From: Polytrichum commune
Taxonomy: Eukaryota; Streptophyta; Polytrichopsida; Polytrichales; Polytrichaceae
Direction: 5' to 3'
NCBI GenBank assembly: GCA_950295325.1
Contig: OX485803.1
Coordinates: forward strand, 72,183,554-72,247,553
Length of the DNA: 64,000 nucleotides
Part shown: positions 1 to 11,700 of the stretch, one piece after another
How the letters are laid out: each line of letters starts with the position of its first letter
How positions within the stretch are numbered: the first letter of the stretch is position 1
Notes under the pieces: model-generated
Databases searched by the model: none
What the model was told of the DNA's origin: nothing
The model's input: only the letters and a program-made list of their open reading frames with translations
Made by a program: the position numbers and the translations under genes

Positions 1-318
1 GTGAATATATGTGTGAGTGTAATATAAGAATGTTAGTGTGGATATGAGAAATAATCCAAAGGTTAGGGTTTGGAATGTGTATCCTAATGTCTTCACCAAA
101 TGCATTGACAAAGGTATGTGTATATTTGTATGAATGAAAATGTGTGTGTGTGTGTGAATATATATATATAAGTGTAATGATAAGATTGTTAGTGTAGATA
201 TGAGAAATAATCCAAATGTTAGGGTTTGGAATGTGTAACCTAATGTCTTCACCAAATGCATTGACAAAGGTATATGTATATTTGTATGAATGAAAATGTG
301 TGTGTGTGTGTGTGTGTG
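1..318. repeat. Tandem duplication, 156-bp unit
   Basis: Two diverged head-to-tail copies; the marker GATATGAGAAATAATCC occurs at 41 and again at 197. Both copies include a GTTAGGGTTTGGAATGTG stretch and end in a TG-rich run. No coding function is seen. Confidence 0.85.
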
Positions 319-321
319 TGG
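297..321. repeat. (TG)n microsatellite
   Basis: Uninterrupted TG dinucleotides at the end of the second 156-bp copy. A shorter run sits at the matching place of the first copy (about 140-156). Confidence 0.9.
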
Positions 322-1096
322 ACCTAAACCAAAGCATATACGTCTGAGTGAAGACGAGAAATTAACTTTGGAGGCCGGTGCAATGCTGCAGAAAGGTTAC
401 GTTCTCACGAAGGGGGGTTGCATTATTCTGAGTGTTTATGCTAAGTTATATTTTAATGTAAATATAACTCCACATGGTGAAGTATCACTGTAGCCAGTAT
501 ACAATAATGGCCATTGTCGTATTTTTTTACTACCCGTAGTCACTAACGCTTACTACGTATAGTTATTGGCCTGCAACATAGTTGTCCTATATTACTAGAA
601 GCAGTAATGTGATAGCCATAAAGCCGTGGAATGTTTAGACATTAGAGATGGATTTCAAGAGATATACATTTATGTAAGAAGTGGTGCATACTAAGAACCA
701 GCTGTAGGAAATTCTAAACTAGGAAATTCTAAAACTTTCGGCCATGTTCGGTAGAACTAACATTAATGTCCTTCTCTACATTAGTTTATAATGCATTAAT
801 CAATGTAAGGCTAAAATGGTTGAATAAACATTGCATAGAAATTGAGGTCTAGCCCATCAAAAACATTACTACACATAGTAAACATTACTGCACATAGTAA
901 GCATTACTGCACATAGTAAATACTACTGGACATGTCATAGTAAACATTACTTGACATAGTAAAAAAAAACTGACATAACAAAGTAGATATGACGACAATA
1001 TAACTTTAGTACTTTGGATTGAATATTTCTTTGATCTGCAAATATCAACACCAGCAAAATAGTGTGATTCGTGCTCAAAATTTGGAACAGTAACAT
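322..1096. other. Spacer, no gene seen
   Basis: AT-rich, without a convincing coding frame. It holds the short repeats listed at 863-965 and many scattered copies of the short motifs TAGTAA and TACGTA. Confidence 0.6.
863..965. repeat. About 20-bp tandem repeat, 5 imperfect copies
   Basis: The unit resembles ACATTACTGCACATAGTAA. It is repeated five times with small changes; the fourth copy carries extra bases. Confidence 0.8.
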
Positions 1097-1399
1097 ATGT
1101 ACGTGAGAATTGTGCAGACTACGGGGGACTTAGTTTACCTGCGTGGCTATGATTCTCCGGATTCGAAAGCGAAAACCATTGGGAAGGGTGTAGTTCAAAA
1201 TATAGCAGGTGGGATGCTGCATGGGAAGGTGATTGGCAATGGTTATGTATCATTGGCCGTCACGGAGTCACTTGAAGACGACTATCCTTTGCTCGAACCT
1301 CTCACTGGAGACGACCCTCCAGTGACTACTATTGGCAAAGCGAAGGGCCATTACATTCTTTGGTCAAGCGAATGTATAAATTTATGTGCGGCTACGTGA
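1097..1399 (+). CDS. Possible En/Spm (Tnp1-like) transposon-associated domain, fragment
   Basis: An open frame of 100 codons from an ATG. It reads as a small beta-rich domain: GDLVYLRGYDSPDSKA, then KGVVQNIAGGMLHGK, then a closing TIGKAKGHYILWSSECI. The order (value/constant motif, then a TIG-x-A-x-G-x-x-I-x-W-x-S block near the end) recalls the plant Tnp1/En/Spm-like transposase domain found in proteins carried by CACTA elements. I see no TNPD-type transposase and no CACTA ends nearby, so this would be a stray exon or remnant. The frame could extend upstream through a splice site, because a GTGCAG lies just inside the start. Family assignment is from recall of the pattern only. Confidence 0.35.
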   Translation: MYVRIVQTTGDLVYLRGYDSPDSKAKTIGKGVVQNIAGGMLHGKVIGNGYVSLAVTESLEDDYPLLEPLTGDDPPVTTIGKAKGHYILWSSECINLCAAT

Positions 1400-2489
1400 G
1401 TGTGGAGTGGATTTGTAGACCTAGGTTGATTTGCAGACATTTGGAATTCAGTGTTTACCATTGTTAGAAGCAATTTGTGAAACATTCATGACACTATTGG
1501 ATGAATATGATTTGGTTTTTGAACTAAATGATCATATTTGCGATGATCCTCGTATGATAAATATCAATATATTGTTAATGCCATAAATTTATGACTATGT
1601 TGAGTCAACCGCATGTTACTAGTTGCAGTAAACGCGCACAGTTGCAGCCTAATCATGCCACTTAGCGCAGTCGATATTCACTGCAGTACCAGTAATATAC
1701 ACTAAAGACATGTGAAGACCACATAACCTCACAACGTACAACAAAACACCAGAATTTGTTGTCTACATTACGTTACATAGTAATATAGATATCACGACTT
1801 CAAGTAAAAAATATATGCCAACTAAATATGTATTCACTCTTGGTAGTCACAGACATTTACTACGTACAGTTACACATACACTTGGCAATATCATGTATAC
1901 TTCACTGCTAGTAATACACAAAAAAAACATTCGTGAACCACATGACCTAACAACGTAGATCATAAACCACTGGTTGAGGTAAACATCACTCCAGACAGTG
2001 ATGTTTACATGACGACGTGAAGTAAGAAAATATGCAGTTGTTGTATGTATTTACTACCTAAAGTCAAAGAAGCTAACTACGCAACGTTATTGACTACCCA
2101 CTTGGTTGTCCGCGATTACTGTATGTATACGCATTTTTCATTGTATTACTTTGTTCAGTGAAGTAAACAAAACCTTACATGACTAGTGCCCGTGATATTG
2201 TATCACTTCGTTGAGTTATATGGACGTGTGTCGTATCTTACTTATATTGCCAAAATATAGTGAAATAGGACATGACTCTATGAAGTAAGGCACGCGTCGC
2301 AAGTCTAACTTCACTGCCATTGGGAACGTATCCATTGGGAACGTCCTGTCTGATATTCCTTTACTGCTTGTCCGGAGCGACTGGTCGTTTTCCACGTCAG
2401 TAAAGTCCTGGTTTTCTCACTTGTATGAGTTGGAAAACCCAGTTGTAAAAGACGTGTTTTGTAGTAGTGTTGGAAGGTTGGAAGGAAAA
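1400..2489. other. Spacer, no gene seen
   Basis: AT-rich, with repeated short TACGTA, CAGTAGT and GTAAACA words but no sustained reading frame. It may be remains of the same element as the small ORF at 1097. Confidence 0.55.
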
Positions 2490-3151
2490 TATACGAACGC
2501 ACATTCGTGTATCATTGATACATTTTAGTACCTACGACTACCTATAAGTAGGTCAACGTGGATCTATGTCTAATGATCTACTTACGAACGCACGTTCGTA
2601 AACCACTCGCATCACAAGAACTTAGGTGCGCCTGTATCTCGAAAGAAATATATACGAACGCACGTTCGTATATCATTGACAATTTTCATGCCTCTGACTA
2701 CATATAAGTAAATCAACGTGGAGTATGTCTAATGCTCTATTTACGAACGCACGTTCGTAAACCAATCACATTACACGAACTTAGGCGCCCTATATCTTGA
2801 AGGAAATATATACGAACGCACGTTCGTATATCATTGACAATTTTCATGCCTCTGACTACATATAAGTAAATCAACATGGAGTATGTCTAATGCTCTACTT
2901 ACGAACGCACGTTCGTAAACCATTCACATCACACGAACTTAGGTGCCCCTGTATCTCGAAGGAAATATATACGAACGCACGTTCGTATATCATTGACAAC
3001 TTTCATGCCTCTGACTACATATAAGTAAATCAGCGTGGAGTATGTCTAATGCTCGGTTTACGAACGCACGTTCGTAAACCACTCACATCACGTGTCTGAG
3101 CCTCTTGTGCATATGCTACCAACTCATCTTTACGAACTTGCGTTCGTAAAG
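2490..3151. repeat. Tandem array of 159-bp units, each with two palindromes
   Basis: Four units start near 2490, 2651, 2809 and 2968 (spacing 161, 158, 159). Each unit holds two copies of the palindrome TACGAACG-CA-CGTTCGTA. The first is flanked by TATA on both sides (2490, 2651, 2809, 2968); the second is flanked by TT/AA (2582, 2740, 2899, 3058), about 90 bp later. A ninth copy with TT in its centre arm lies at 3130-3151. The centre dinucleotide is CA in the eight array copies. The first copy has decayed (CATTCGTG). Confidence 0.93.
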
Positions 3152-4069
3152 GTCCGGTATTTGCGGCGGTATATACGGGTATGTGCAGACTATAGTGTAC
3201 CTGGGAGGTATAGGGTGGGCGCACAAGAAAATGGCTTGAGCTCGTTCCAGTCAGGTCTGTGGAGCGCATACTTGGATGTGCCGCAGAAAAGAGCTCTGAT
3301 GTGGGGGGAAAAGCTTTAAGTATCTTCCCCCTGATGGTTCAAAATCCCTTGGATGCTATTTAAAAAGAGGATTCCCGCCGCCTACTTTGACCTAACAATA
3401 TGTCATTCCATCCATGCGGATATATATAAATAGCATTATGTATGGAGCATGTCTTGCATGCACGCAACATATTGTAAATATGTCAATCGGTCGCACACCT
3501 TAGTTGTTACCAAGGTCTCACGAGAATATATGTCTATATAATTTTTATATTATATTATATTATATATACACATATATATAATATTAGATACATAATGTCT
3601 ATATAGGTTGATGGTTAACATTGAGTTTTAAATGATTTGTGACTAAGGTGTGAAGTCCAAGTTAATTGACGATTGATTATACCTAATAAAGTGATGAAGG
3701 GTTTAGGGTAATACATATTCACACATACAATGAGGTAAGAGTGGCTAAGAACATATTGTGGAAACCCCTAAAATTGTAGGTATCATATGATTCACATTAA
3801 AAAAATGCCCGTAATATGGTCATCAAGTGCATGAATACCAATAAAAAGTCGCTTAATCCATTATGGCTTGTACTAGGTAGATTGATGACATTTTGAACCA
3901 ATCTTACCCAGTATATGTAGGTAAGGTCTTCATTCAAATGTAACACTAGGTTTGAAAATAATGAATTAAAATGGCATGATTGGAAATGATCAATCACTTT
4001 GGAACGGTGCATACGATAATGATAAGAATTGAAATCATACCTACGTGAAGTCACACTTACAATTATTAA
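3152..4069. other. Spacer, no gene seen
   Basis: AT-rich and without coding signal. It contains a (TATAT)n-rich patch near 3540-3580. Confidence 0.6.
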
Positions 4070-4300
4070 TATGTGTTTGACGTCCTATGGGAAATAAAAT
4101 TTCCCCCACCTCTTGTAAAGGTTTAGGATAGCCCTCGCCACAATCTGAAATTGAGTCCTTTATCCGATAAATATTTATTTAAGGAACCATTGAACACCTT
4201 GAAAGATATATTGTCCATGAAAATTTTATATTTTAAAACACCATATACACATCCTTGCGGGTGGATTCTTCATTTGAATCCACCCCCTACACTCGAGGCT
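4070..4300. repeat. Dispersed repeat, intact copy (empty site for the 5.2-kb element)
   Basis: This stretch matches 5063-5234 continued by 6978-7010, with many substitutions. Shared landmarks are TTTCCCCCAC, GAACCATTGAACA, TTCATGAAAA/CCATGAAAA, AAAACACC and GGTGGATTCTTCAT. Here AAAACACC runs directly into the downstream part, whereas the second copy is interrupted exactly there by the element at 5235-6972. Confidence 0.8.
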
Positions 4301-5062
4301 CGCCAAACATCGGACCATATTATGAACTAATATAAGTTTAAATGCAATTTATCATTGGTGAAATTAAAAGTTGATGGCACTAGTATTCGTTTGTTAGTTC
4401 AAGTCGACAACTAATTAAATGACTTCACCTCCTATTGGAAATTCATTTATCCTCCACCATGGTGTGGAAATGGATAACTAATTTGGAATGGTGCATACAT
4501 TAGTATGCACTTACAATTATCTGTTTATATTATTTGCATCCTACAAGAAGTATGTGCATGACCATAGCTTAAACTGTTGATTTAAACCAAAGTCTTAAAC
4601 CATTCATGTTATAATAAGATTAAGTATGCATTGTGTGATCAAATTGCACTCAAAACTATATACTAAGGTGAAAGGGCTAGCATTCTAAATTTCCCTCTTC
4701 ACCTATTAAGCCAATGTTTTATCTCAAAATGACAATTACTCGCATGAGTCTAGATTATTATAGTTGCTATGAACCACATAAAGCAATTTCCAATTGAACC
4801 AACATTGGTTTACCATTTTGACATGATGCCCATAGACCACAACATGGCCTTATATAAGAAAGGTTGGTAAGATAAAAAGATGTAGGGTTTAGGGGTTAGG
4901 GTTTAGGGTTTGGGGTTAGCGTATAGGGTTTGTGAAAGTTATCTAGGTGGTTTGTGGGCTTAGGATTTATATCGTTAGTGATACTTAGTGTACTATGCGT
5001 TCGTATTTAGAGTATCTAACACTAAATATCATATTAAGGGTGGGTCAAGCTAACACCTCATG
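4301..5062. other. Spacer with telomere-like patch, no gene seen
   Basis: No coding frame stands out. The only notable content is the telomere-like patch at 4885-4932. Confidence 0.6.
4885..4932 (+). repeat. Interstitial telomere-like repeat (TTTAGGG)n, degenerate
   Basis: A run of TAGGGTTT-type heptamers (TAGGGTTTAGGGGTTAGGG and on) with one-base slips. This is the plant telomere unit; here it is short, impure and surrounded by ordinary spacer, so it is an internal remnant and not a chromosome end. Confidence 0.75.
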
Positions 5063-5234
5063 AAATTAATGACAACGTATTGAAAATTGAATTTTCCCCC
5101 ACTTCTTGAGGAGAATCAGATAGCCCCTCTCCACAATTTAAAATGCGTCCTTTATGTATGTCATATTTGTTTGAAGAACCATTGAACAACTTTAAGGATG
5201 TGTGGTTCATGAAAACTCTATCTTGCAAAACACC
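5063..5234. repeat. Dispersed repeat, second copy, left part
   Basis: Partner of 4070-4262. It ends in ACACC at 5230-5234, the 5-bp target duplication of the element that follows; the repeat resumes at 6978 after the second ACACC (6973-6977). Confidence 0.8.
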
Positions 5235-6972
5235 TGTGAGCCCAAAATGGTGCCCACATGTGGTGATTAACTCTTCGAAACCAATTTTAGTTTGACTTTC
5301 ATGTGTTATGATTATTCACAAAACATAAAAAGAGTGAAGTGTGGTTTGGATTTAAGTTTAGGCTTTAGAATGTGTTGTGTGATTATTTCAAGGTTGAATT
5401 CAATAAGAGTATGCCTTGATAATGTGAGTAGGGGGTAAGGTGAAGCAAGGTGAGCTCCGCGGGTTAAATGCCCACTTTTGGATCCACCTTGGTAGTTTAG
5501 GAAGAAGGAAGCTTGGTGGATGGGGATTAGTCCCTACTTTGGAGGAGAAGGTTAAAGGATTGTGATTGGGGGTGCTAATCCTCTCACCCTATCCTCACCT
5601 CTCTCTCCCTCTCTCCCTCTCTCCCTCTTTGCTACTTAAGGTGTTTTCTCTCTCATTTTCCTCTCTCTCCATCAAGCGCTCTCAAGGGAGCAAGCTCTTA
5701 GGAGCTTGAGCCACATGTGTGGGTTATTAGTTTTTAGTGAAGTTAATTAGTTAAGCTCTCTCTCAAGTTCTCTCAAGGGAGCGAGCTCTTAGAGCTTGAG
5801 GCTTTATGTGTGGAGTAGCTAGTTCTTAGTGAAGTTAGGAAGTTAACCCCCATCATAAGGAGGGGAAGTTTAGAATCATTAGACTACACCTATGGGTGAT
5901 TGTTAATTTGGCTAAATTAGTGGGACATGTTAGTCATTAGTTAGGGGACTAGGGGAATGCTTGATTAGACACTAGGTTAGAGGAGTGTGGTTATAATGAT
6001 TTTGGAACATCAGCCTAGTAGCTAAGGGCTGCCCAAACCACAGTCTGCTGGAAATACAGCTGCTGGGACTACAGCTTGTCGGGACTACAGTCTGTTGGAA
6101 ATACAGCTGCTGGACTACAGCTTGCCGGGACTACAGTCTGTTGGAAATACAGTTGCTGGACTACAGCTTGCCGGGACTACAGTCTGCTGGAAATACAGTT
6201 GCTGGACTACAGCTTGCCGGGACTACAGTCTGCTGGAAATACACCTGCTGGATTACATTTCTACTGGTCAACACCGAAGGTGCTCCAAATGCAGTGGCTG
6301 GTGGCAGCTAAGGGTTCTCAACTATGAAGCTGGTGGAGGAGCAGCTAAGGTGGCTGGGAGATTAAAGAGGGGCTTAATTAAGTGGCAGATGGTCCAGCTG
6401 GGGTTAAGTTGGGACCAAAGAGCCACCATGGTGGTTAGCTAGTTAGGGAAGGGAAGGAATTGAATTAGGTGCTATAACCACCAATTGTTGGAAGTTAATG
6501 GGGCTAAAGACACTTAGTAGTTGGCCCAATTTATAAACCAATAGATAGGGGGGTAGTCACATTAACCTAAGTAGGGGCATGAGTGGTGACAAGCAGTTGA
6601 ATTGAGAGGCGGTTACAGAGAATAGCGTTTTTCAACGCTTACATCTTTTTAACCAACTAAATCAATTACGCAAGTGATGGAGGATGTCAAGGACCCTTGT
6701 CCCCAACCCATGACGGAGGTCAAGGTAAAGAGGACGAGGGGAATATCCTTGAGGGCGTGCGTGGCCAAGGCCGCGGGTTGGACTCTTGAGACAGCCAACA
6801 CTACCCCAAGCCAAGAGGCTAATGTTAATAAAGCACAATGATTCAAATCCACATGCACTCTCTTGAACATGAGGGTCACTTCGCATTTGTTTTTAAGTTC
6901 TAGGCAACACATGTGATCCTCAAAGCCATCACCCGGACTAGGACGCTTAAGGGTGGTGGGTTTGGCCTCACA
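5235..6972 (-). mobile_element. TG...CA element, copy A (solo LTR or non-autonomous element), 1738 bp
   Basis: It begins TGTGAGCCCAAAAT and ends TTTGGCCTCACA, so the outer 12 bases are near-perfect inverted ends. It is flanked by direct repeats ACACC (5230-5234, 6973-6977), and the paralogous empty site at about 4230 has ACACC once. The right end is clearly related, in opposite orientation, to the left end of the element at 59192-60554: both contain TCCTAGTCCGGGTGA about 35 bp from the end. The interior has CT-rich tracts, a 46-bp tandem repeat and no protein-coding frame. TG...CA ends with a 5-bp duplication are typical of a long terminal repeat left by LTR-LTR recombination; a non-autonomous DNA transposon is the alternative. 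The strand is set relative to the copy at 59192. Confidence 0.8.
6035..6265. repeat. 46-bp tandem repeat inside copy A
   Basis: GGGACTACAGTCTG recurs at 6081, 6127, 6173 and 6219, so the unit is 46 bp. It includes CTGGAAATACAG and CTACAGCTTGCCGG. Open frames across it come from the missing stops of the repeat and are not taken as genes. Confidence 0.9.
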
Positions 6973-7484
6973 ACACCATCTACACATTGGGGTGGATTCT
7001 TCATCGAAAACCTACTAAATGACATGCATTGTGTTGTACAAATTAACTGAACATACTTTTCTAAAATATGTTTACAAGGAATCCAACTGTAGAGGTATTA
7101 AGGGGAATGTAAAATTCATGTTCCCGAACTAAGCTCCCACCATTTCGTATTTCTTATTTCCTAAACCCTCATGCATCCATCTCCCCATGCTATTCCCTCA
7201 TCCCCCCCATGTCCCTCCCCATCCCCATCCCCCACCCCCATCCCCATCATCCCCATCCCCATCCTCATCCCCTCCCCTCCCCCTCCCCTCCCCCCTCCCA
7301 GCCCTGGCCAGTGGCCGCCGCCATGAAACCCTAGCGGTGCCGGGTACCTCCCCGCGCCTCTTCCTTTCCTCCTCATTTGTCATTTGGACCAGAGGAGGAG
7401 GGGAGAGCTTAGGTGTGGCGAAGCCCTTGCCATTTGTGGCGCCGCATATTATATGTTTTCTTTGACTCGCATTGTCAGAAGCTT
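6973..7484. other. Spacer with C-rich minisatellite
   Basis: After the repeat resumption (6978-7010) no gene is seen. From 7195 to 7300 there is a strand-biased run of CCCCATC/CCTCCC units; frames through it (His/Pro or Gly/Asp rich) are low-complexity artefacts. Confidence 0.65.
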
Positions 7485-7752
7485 GAGAGTAGGATCGCTT
7501 GAGAGGGTGAGAGTTTTAGAAAGCTTGAGAGGTTGAGAGTTTTAGAAATCTTGAGAGGTTGAGAGTTTTAGAAAGCTTGAGAGGTTTAGAAAGCTTAAGA
7601 GGTTGAGAGTTTTAGAAATCTTGAGAAGTTGAGAGTTTTAGAAAGCTTGAGAGGTTGAGAGTTTTAGAAATCTTGAGAGGTTTACAGTTTTAGAAAGCTT
7701 GAGAGGTGGAGTGTTTCAAAAAGCTTGAGAGTTCCAGAAAACTTGAGTTTTA
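7485..7752. repeat. About 26-bp minisatellite
   Basis: The unit resembles AGGTTGAGAGTTTTAGAAA followed by GCTTGAG or TCTTGAG. About ten copies with substitutions and small deletions. Confidence 0.88.
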
Positions 7753-8263
7753 AGGGCTTGTGAGTTGTGTGTACATCAGAATATTTGTAGGATTTGTATA
7801 TAAGTTCTGAAGGCTTGAGAGTGTGAGAAAGGAGCGAGGGTAGAAGATTGCATTTGAAAGTGAAGTCAGTGCATTTGTGAGGTTTCTGGTTTCTGAGTAG
7901 CAGGCAGCAGGTTTTGTGTGTGCAACAATTCAATGTGAGTACAACTTTCCTTTTCAAAACACTTCTTTGCAATATGAAATTCTTCTTTGTTGAATTACAT
8001 GTGTTTTGTTTTATGCATTATGAGCTTTGGCATGTTTTGTATGAATTAGGACTTTCCTCTTCATTATGAATTCCCAATCATTGAATCTGAAATTTTGTTG
8101 TGATTCCATATTGGACTTTGTGTTTCATCATTCTGATCAAGTGTTGCAGGCAGAAATCCAACCCATGTTGATTGCAACATTCATAAACCCATACATACGT
8201 ATTCGTATGTATACGTATATGTTTATGTACGGACAAAGCATTTATTATCATACCCACACATGA
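7753..8263. other. Spacer upstream of the palindrome cluster
   Basis: No convincing gene. It could include the promoter and first non-coding exon of the gene whose coding part starts at 8701, but no core promoter is recognised. Confidence 0.5.
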
Positions 8264-8672
8264 CCACATTTACGAACGATCGTTTGTAAATGTGGCGTGT
8301 ATACATCTAATACACCAACCCCTCTACTTTTACGAACGTGCGTTCGTAAAATACGCACTCACCCTATACATTTGCTAATGTGCGTTCGTAATTGACTAAA
8401 TAAGGAACATCATGTAATTGCGAACGTCCGTTCGTAAGTACACAGTAATCACACATCAATATCCTAAATTTACGAACGGTCGTTTGTAAACAGGGATGCA
8501 AACATACCCAGGATTTACGAACGTGCGTTCGTAAATCCACAAAGAGGCATGGACATAAATATGTACATCCAATAACTAATAAAAAAATTATTCTCAAAAA
8601 CGATCCCCGTACCTTTTGATTGCACCATATGAACATCAAAGCAAGCAGAAATACGAACGCGCGTTCGTAAAT
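8264..8672. repeat. Cluster of seven palindromes upstream of the 8.7-kb gene
   Basis: Copies of TACGAACG-NN-CGTTCGTA and decayed forms at 8264-8295 (centre AT), 8328-8353 (TG), 8371-8395 (left arm decayed), 8415-8442 (TC), 8468-8490 (GT), 8511-8538 (TG) and 8649-8672 (CG). Spacing is irregular. Several have arms that extend beyond the shared core with copy-specific bases: 8264-8295 is a 32-bp palindrome with one mismatched pair, and 8511-8538 is a perfect 13-bp-arm palindrome. Three copies show CGTTTG in place of CGTTCG or similar, as expected from CpG decay. Confidence 0.93.
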
Positions 8673-8700
8673 GCCATTCTGAAAGTGTCTTATATTGCAG

Positions 8701-11700
8701 ATGGCTAGACCAGGCAGGAGCGCAATTGAGATGTTCGCATTACAGTTGGATCGCCTTCCGGAGTCAGTGACAGATGACAATGGCAACGACAACTACGTCC
8801 CCAAAGATGACTTCATCGGGGAGTGGACGGCGCTCCCCGAGAAAAGTGATGACGGATTGTTCGTCCTTAGGTTCACATACGAGTTGGAGACAAGGCCAGA
8901 CCAGCCTGAGCAGTGGGTGCAGATGAAGACCTGGGGGATAGAGTCTATAGAGGCACATGGTGATTTTGTCATTTTGGAAATGAAGAACAAAAAAGACAAC
9001 ATCAACCTCCTGCTCGACTTCAGGAGACACCCTTTCTCCCATACATACGCACAGAATAATATTGTAGAGGATGCAAAGCATTTTGACCTGATTAACCTCT
9101 TCACGAAGTACAGCCTCGGCCAGCATTGGACTGCCAGGAAGCTCACTGCACTAGCCCTGAACATTTCCAAGTATAACAGTGCCGTCGTCGAGGCTAACAA
9201 GAAGAAAAAGAGTCCAAAAAAACCTACTGCATCCGGAGCAGGAGGTTCCAGAAGTGCGCCGCGGCCAGTGCCAACTGGTAGCAGATTGACAGAAGGGCCA
9301 AGCAGACACTCCACGCCATCTAAAAGAACTAGGGACGACATGGAGAAGTATGGTGTAACGGAGACCGCGGAGGTCAACTCGCCGCCTGTCATGCCGACTC
9401 CTTTGAAAAAGGGAGAAAACCCTGATGCTGCAAAGGCGACTCGTATCCTTTGAGACTTCAACAATTACTCGAAGGATTGCTGGCCCATGGGACGGCACTT
9501 CACCTTCAACGTGGACTGCTTCAGATGCGAGAAATCCCCGAACAAGTGGGTGGTGAGGTCACGTGAAAGCGGGGGTGTGAAGTGGCAAATAAATAACTTG
9601 ATGAACAATGTGAAGTGGGATAGGCAAACAATGTGTGTTATGCCAAAATGTTTCACTTCCCGTCCCACGGAAAAGGATTGGGCATGAATCCAGAACGGGG
9701 AGTTCTGGATTATTGATGGACAGCACAGCTTGGAGGCTTTGCAAATCATTCTAAAGGACGATAACTTCCAGCATGAGCTCAAGGGGGACCTGCGCTACTG
9801 GAAAGCGTTCCTGGTCTGGTCTGACGACTGGGACAAGGTCCGGAAAATTTCGACATTTCTGAATTCCGGAAATAAAATCAAGGCGTTTGAAGCGTCGTGG
9901 GCAGCGAACATAGTGGCTGCAAGAGACGTGTGGGTTGCACATGGGTGCCCACCAAAGGAGAGGGAGAATGCGAAAAACCAGTCTCCACAATGGAAGGTAA
10001 GTTTACGAACGAGCGTTCGTAATTCTCATGTTCATTTTCAACATTCTTCATCATTATATTTACGAACGTGCGTTCGTATTTAGATGCCCACTGACATTAT
10101 TTTCTTCTAATGCAGGCGTTTTGCGATGCGATGGTAGATAAATTCTCTTCCATCGACATGAAGTCCACGTCAACGAAGTCGGTGCTGGAGCTGAAGGGTG
10201 AGCTCCGGCTTATTTGTTGTAACATAGACACCTGGGATTTGTGGACCCAGTTTTTTGATGCTCACAGTGCGGGGGATCTCGTCAACTCCGACACTGAAGA
10301 AAAATATAACAAGGAGAAGAGTGGGGAAGCCCCTCCGCTGCTGAGGGAATTTTTCAGGCCGCTTCAGGGGTTGACAGAGTCCGAATTGCAGAGATGTGCA
10401 GTGCATGCTCTTGGGAACACCATCGGGAGAACAATCCCCTACCCGAAGATTTTTTTGAAGAGGCCAAAGCACAGGCCCGGAACGTACGCCATCAAGGAGT
10501 GGTGCGAGCATCGCAAATTGAAGACTAACGCAATGAGGGAGTTGGGCGCACTCGTCCCGGAGTACAAACTCTTCCAGGCCGACGGAGACATCAACTGGGC
10601 TGGATGGAAAGAGTTCAAGGTCGGCTACAACATCAACGGCTCTTCCATGCGTAGTCTAGTTAAGGAGCACGCCTCCGTTTTAAAACTGAAGGGGAACAAG
10701 CGGACCAAGAAAATAGAGACAGATCCCTAAGAGGTGGAGTTGTATATAAAGTTTTTGGAGAGGAAGCGGAGGGCCACATTCGAGGGAGTGGCCAGATTTT
10801 GTTTGGTAACCACCGGGCTGGAGAGGATCACATTTTCTAAGTGGGATGGCACCATCAGCAAGGCCGAGGTGAGGGAGGACCGCAGGGGTTGCCCATTTGC
10901 CCTGATTGATTTCAGGGGGATCCCAGGAGGTGCGAGGCAAGGGGGAAAGGATTTGCCCTTCTATAACCCTTTCATGGCAAAGTTTCAAGACTACAAATCG
11001 CCTACCATGAGGGAGCCTCACGTATGGCTTTGGATAGTTGAACAAGAGAAGCTATCCATTGTGACGGAGTTGTACGAAAATACCATCAAGTTTGAATACA
11101 ACATCTACCATAGCACCTACGTGCCCACAAAAATAGAAGGGATCATGGCCATCAACGAGGCCAGGGGCAACAAGCAAGTGGGAGCTATCAGCCTGATCTT
11201 CTTGACATACAATGCACTCATGCATGGGAGAGCGCCTGTGAAGGCAAACAATACTTTCAAGAAGATATACAGTATTCCTCACCCCCCTCCCAAGGAACTG
11301 TTGCAGGAGACACTGTACACTATTTTCCCCGCGTTGGAGCTCAGGTTGGAGTTCTACGTGTCAGTGTTGCAGAGCTTGGCAATCAGTGGAGAGACTGTCT
11401 ACAACATCTTTGGAGGCAGCAAGTTCATGTACGCGGCCATGGTAAGCTCTCCTTCGATTTACGAACGCTCGTTTGTAATGTTCATTGAGCTAGATGTTAA
11501 TAGTTGCCAATGTTTTTCTGTGGGTTGATCTTCATGTTTTTGTTTACGAACGCGCGTTCGTATATGCTGACATGATTGCAATCGTTGCTACAGATGTTGG
11601 GGTTGTGCGTGAATAGCTACATTGACGCCCAGGACGAGGAGGAATACCAAGTCCACAGGGTGAAGGCTTCCACAATGGACCTGCACGACATGGGTGTCCC

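Noticed and set aside
6076-6442. Two overlapping repeat-protein frames (GLQLAGTTVCWKYS type)
   Set aside because: They are translations of the 46-bp satellite inside the TG...CA element; several frames are open at once.
7161-7465. His/Pro-rich and Gly/Asp-rich open frames
   Set aside because: Produced by the CCCCATC minisatellite on both strands.
8793-9464. 223-codon minus-strand frame
   Set aside because: Shadow of exon 1; no recognised domain, and the plus strand has splice-site and phase support.
9451-10730. Stop-codon readthrough or selenocysteine use in the 8.7-kb gene
   Set aside because: One of the three stops is TAA, all fit simple C-to-T change, and a frame shift is also present; pseudogene decay is simpler.
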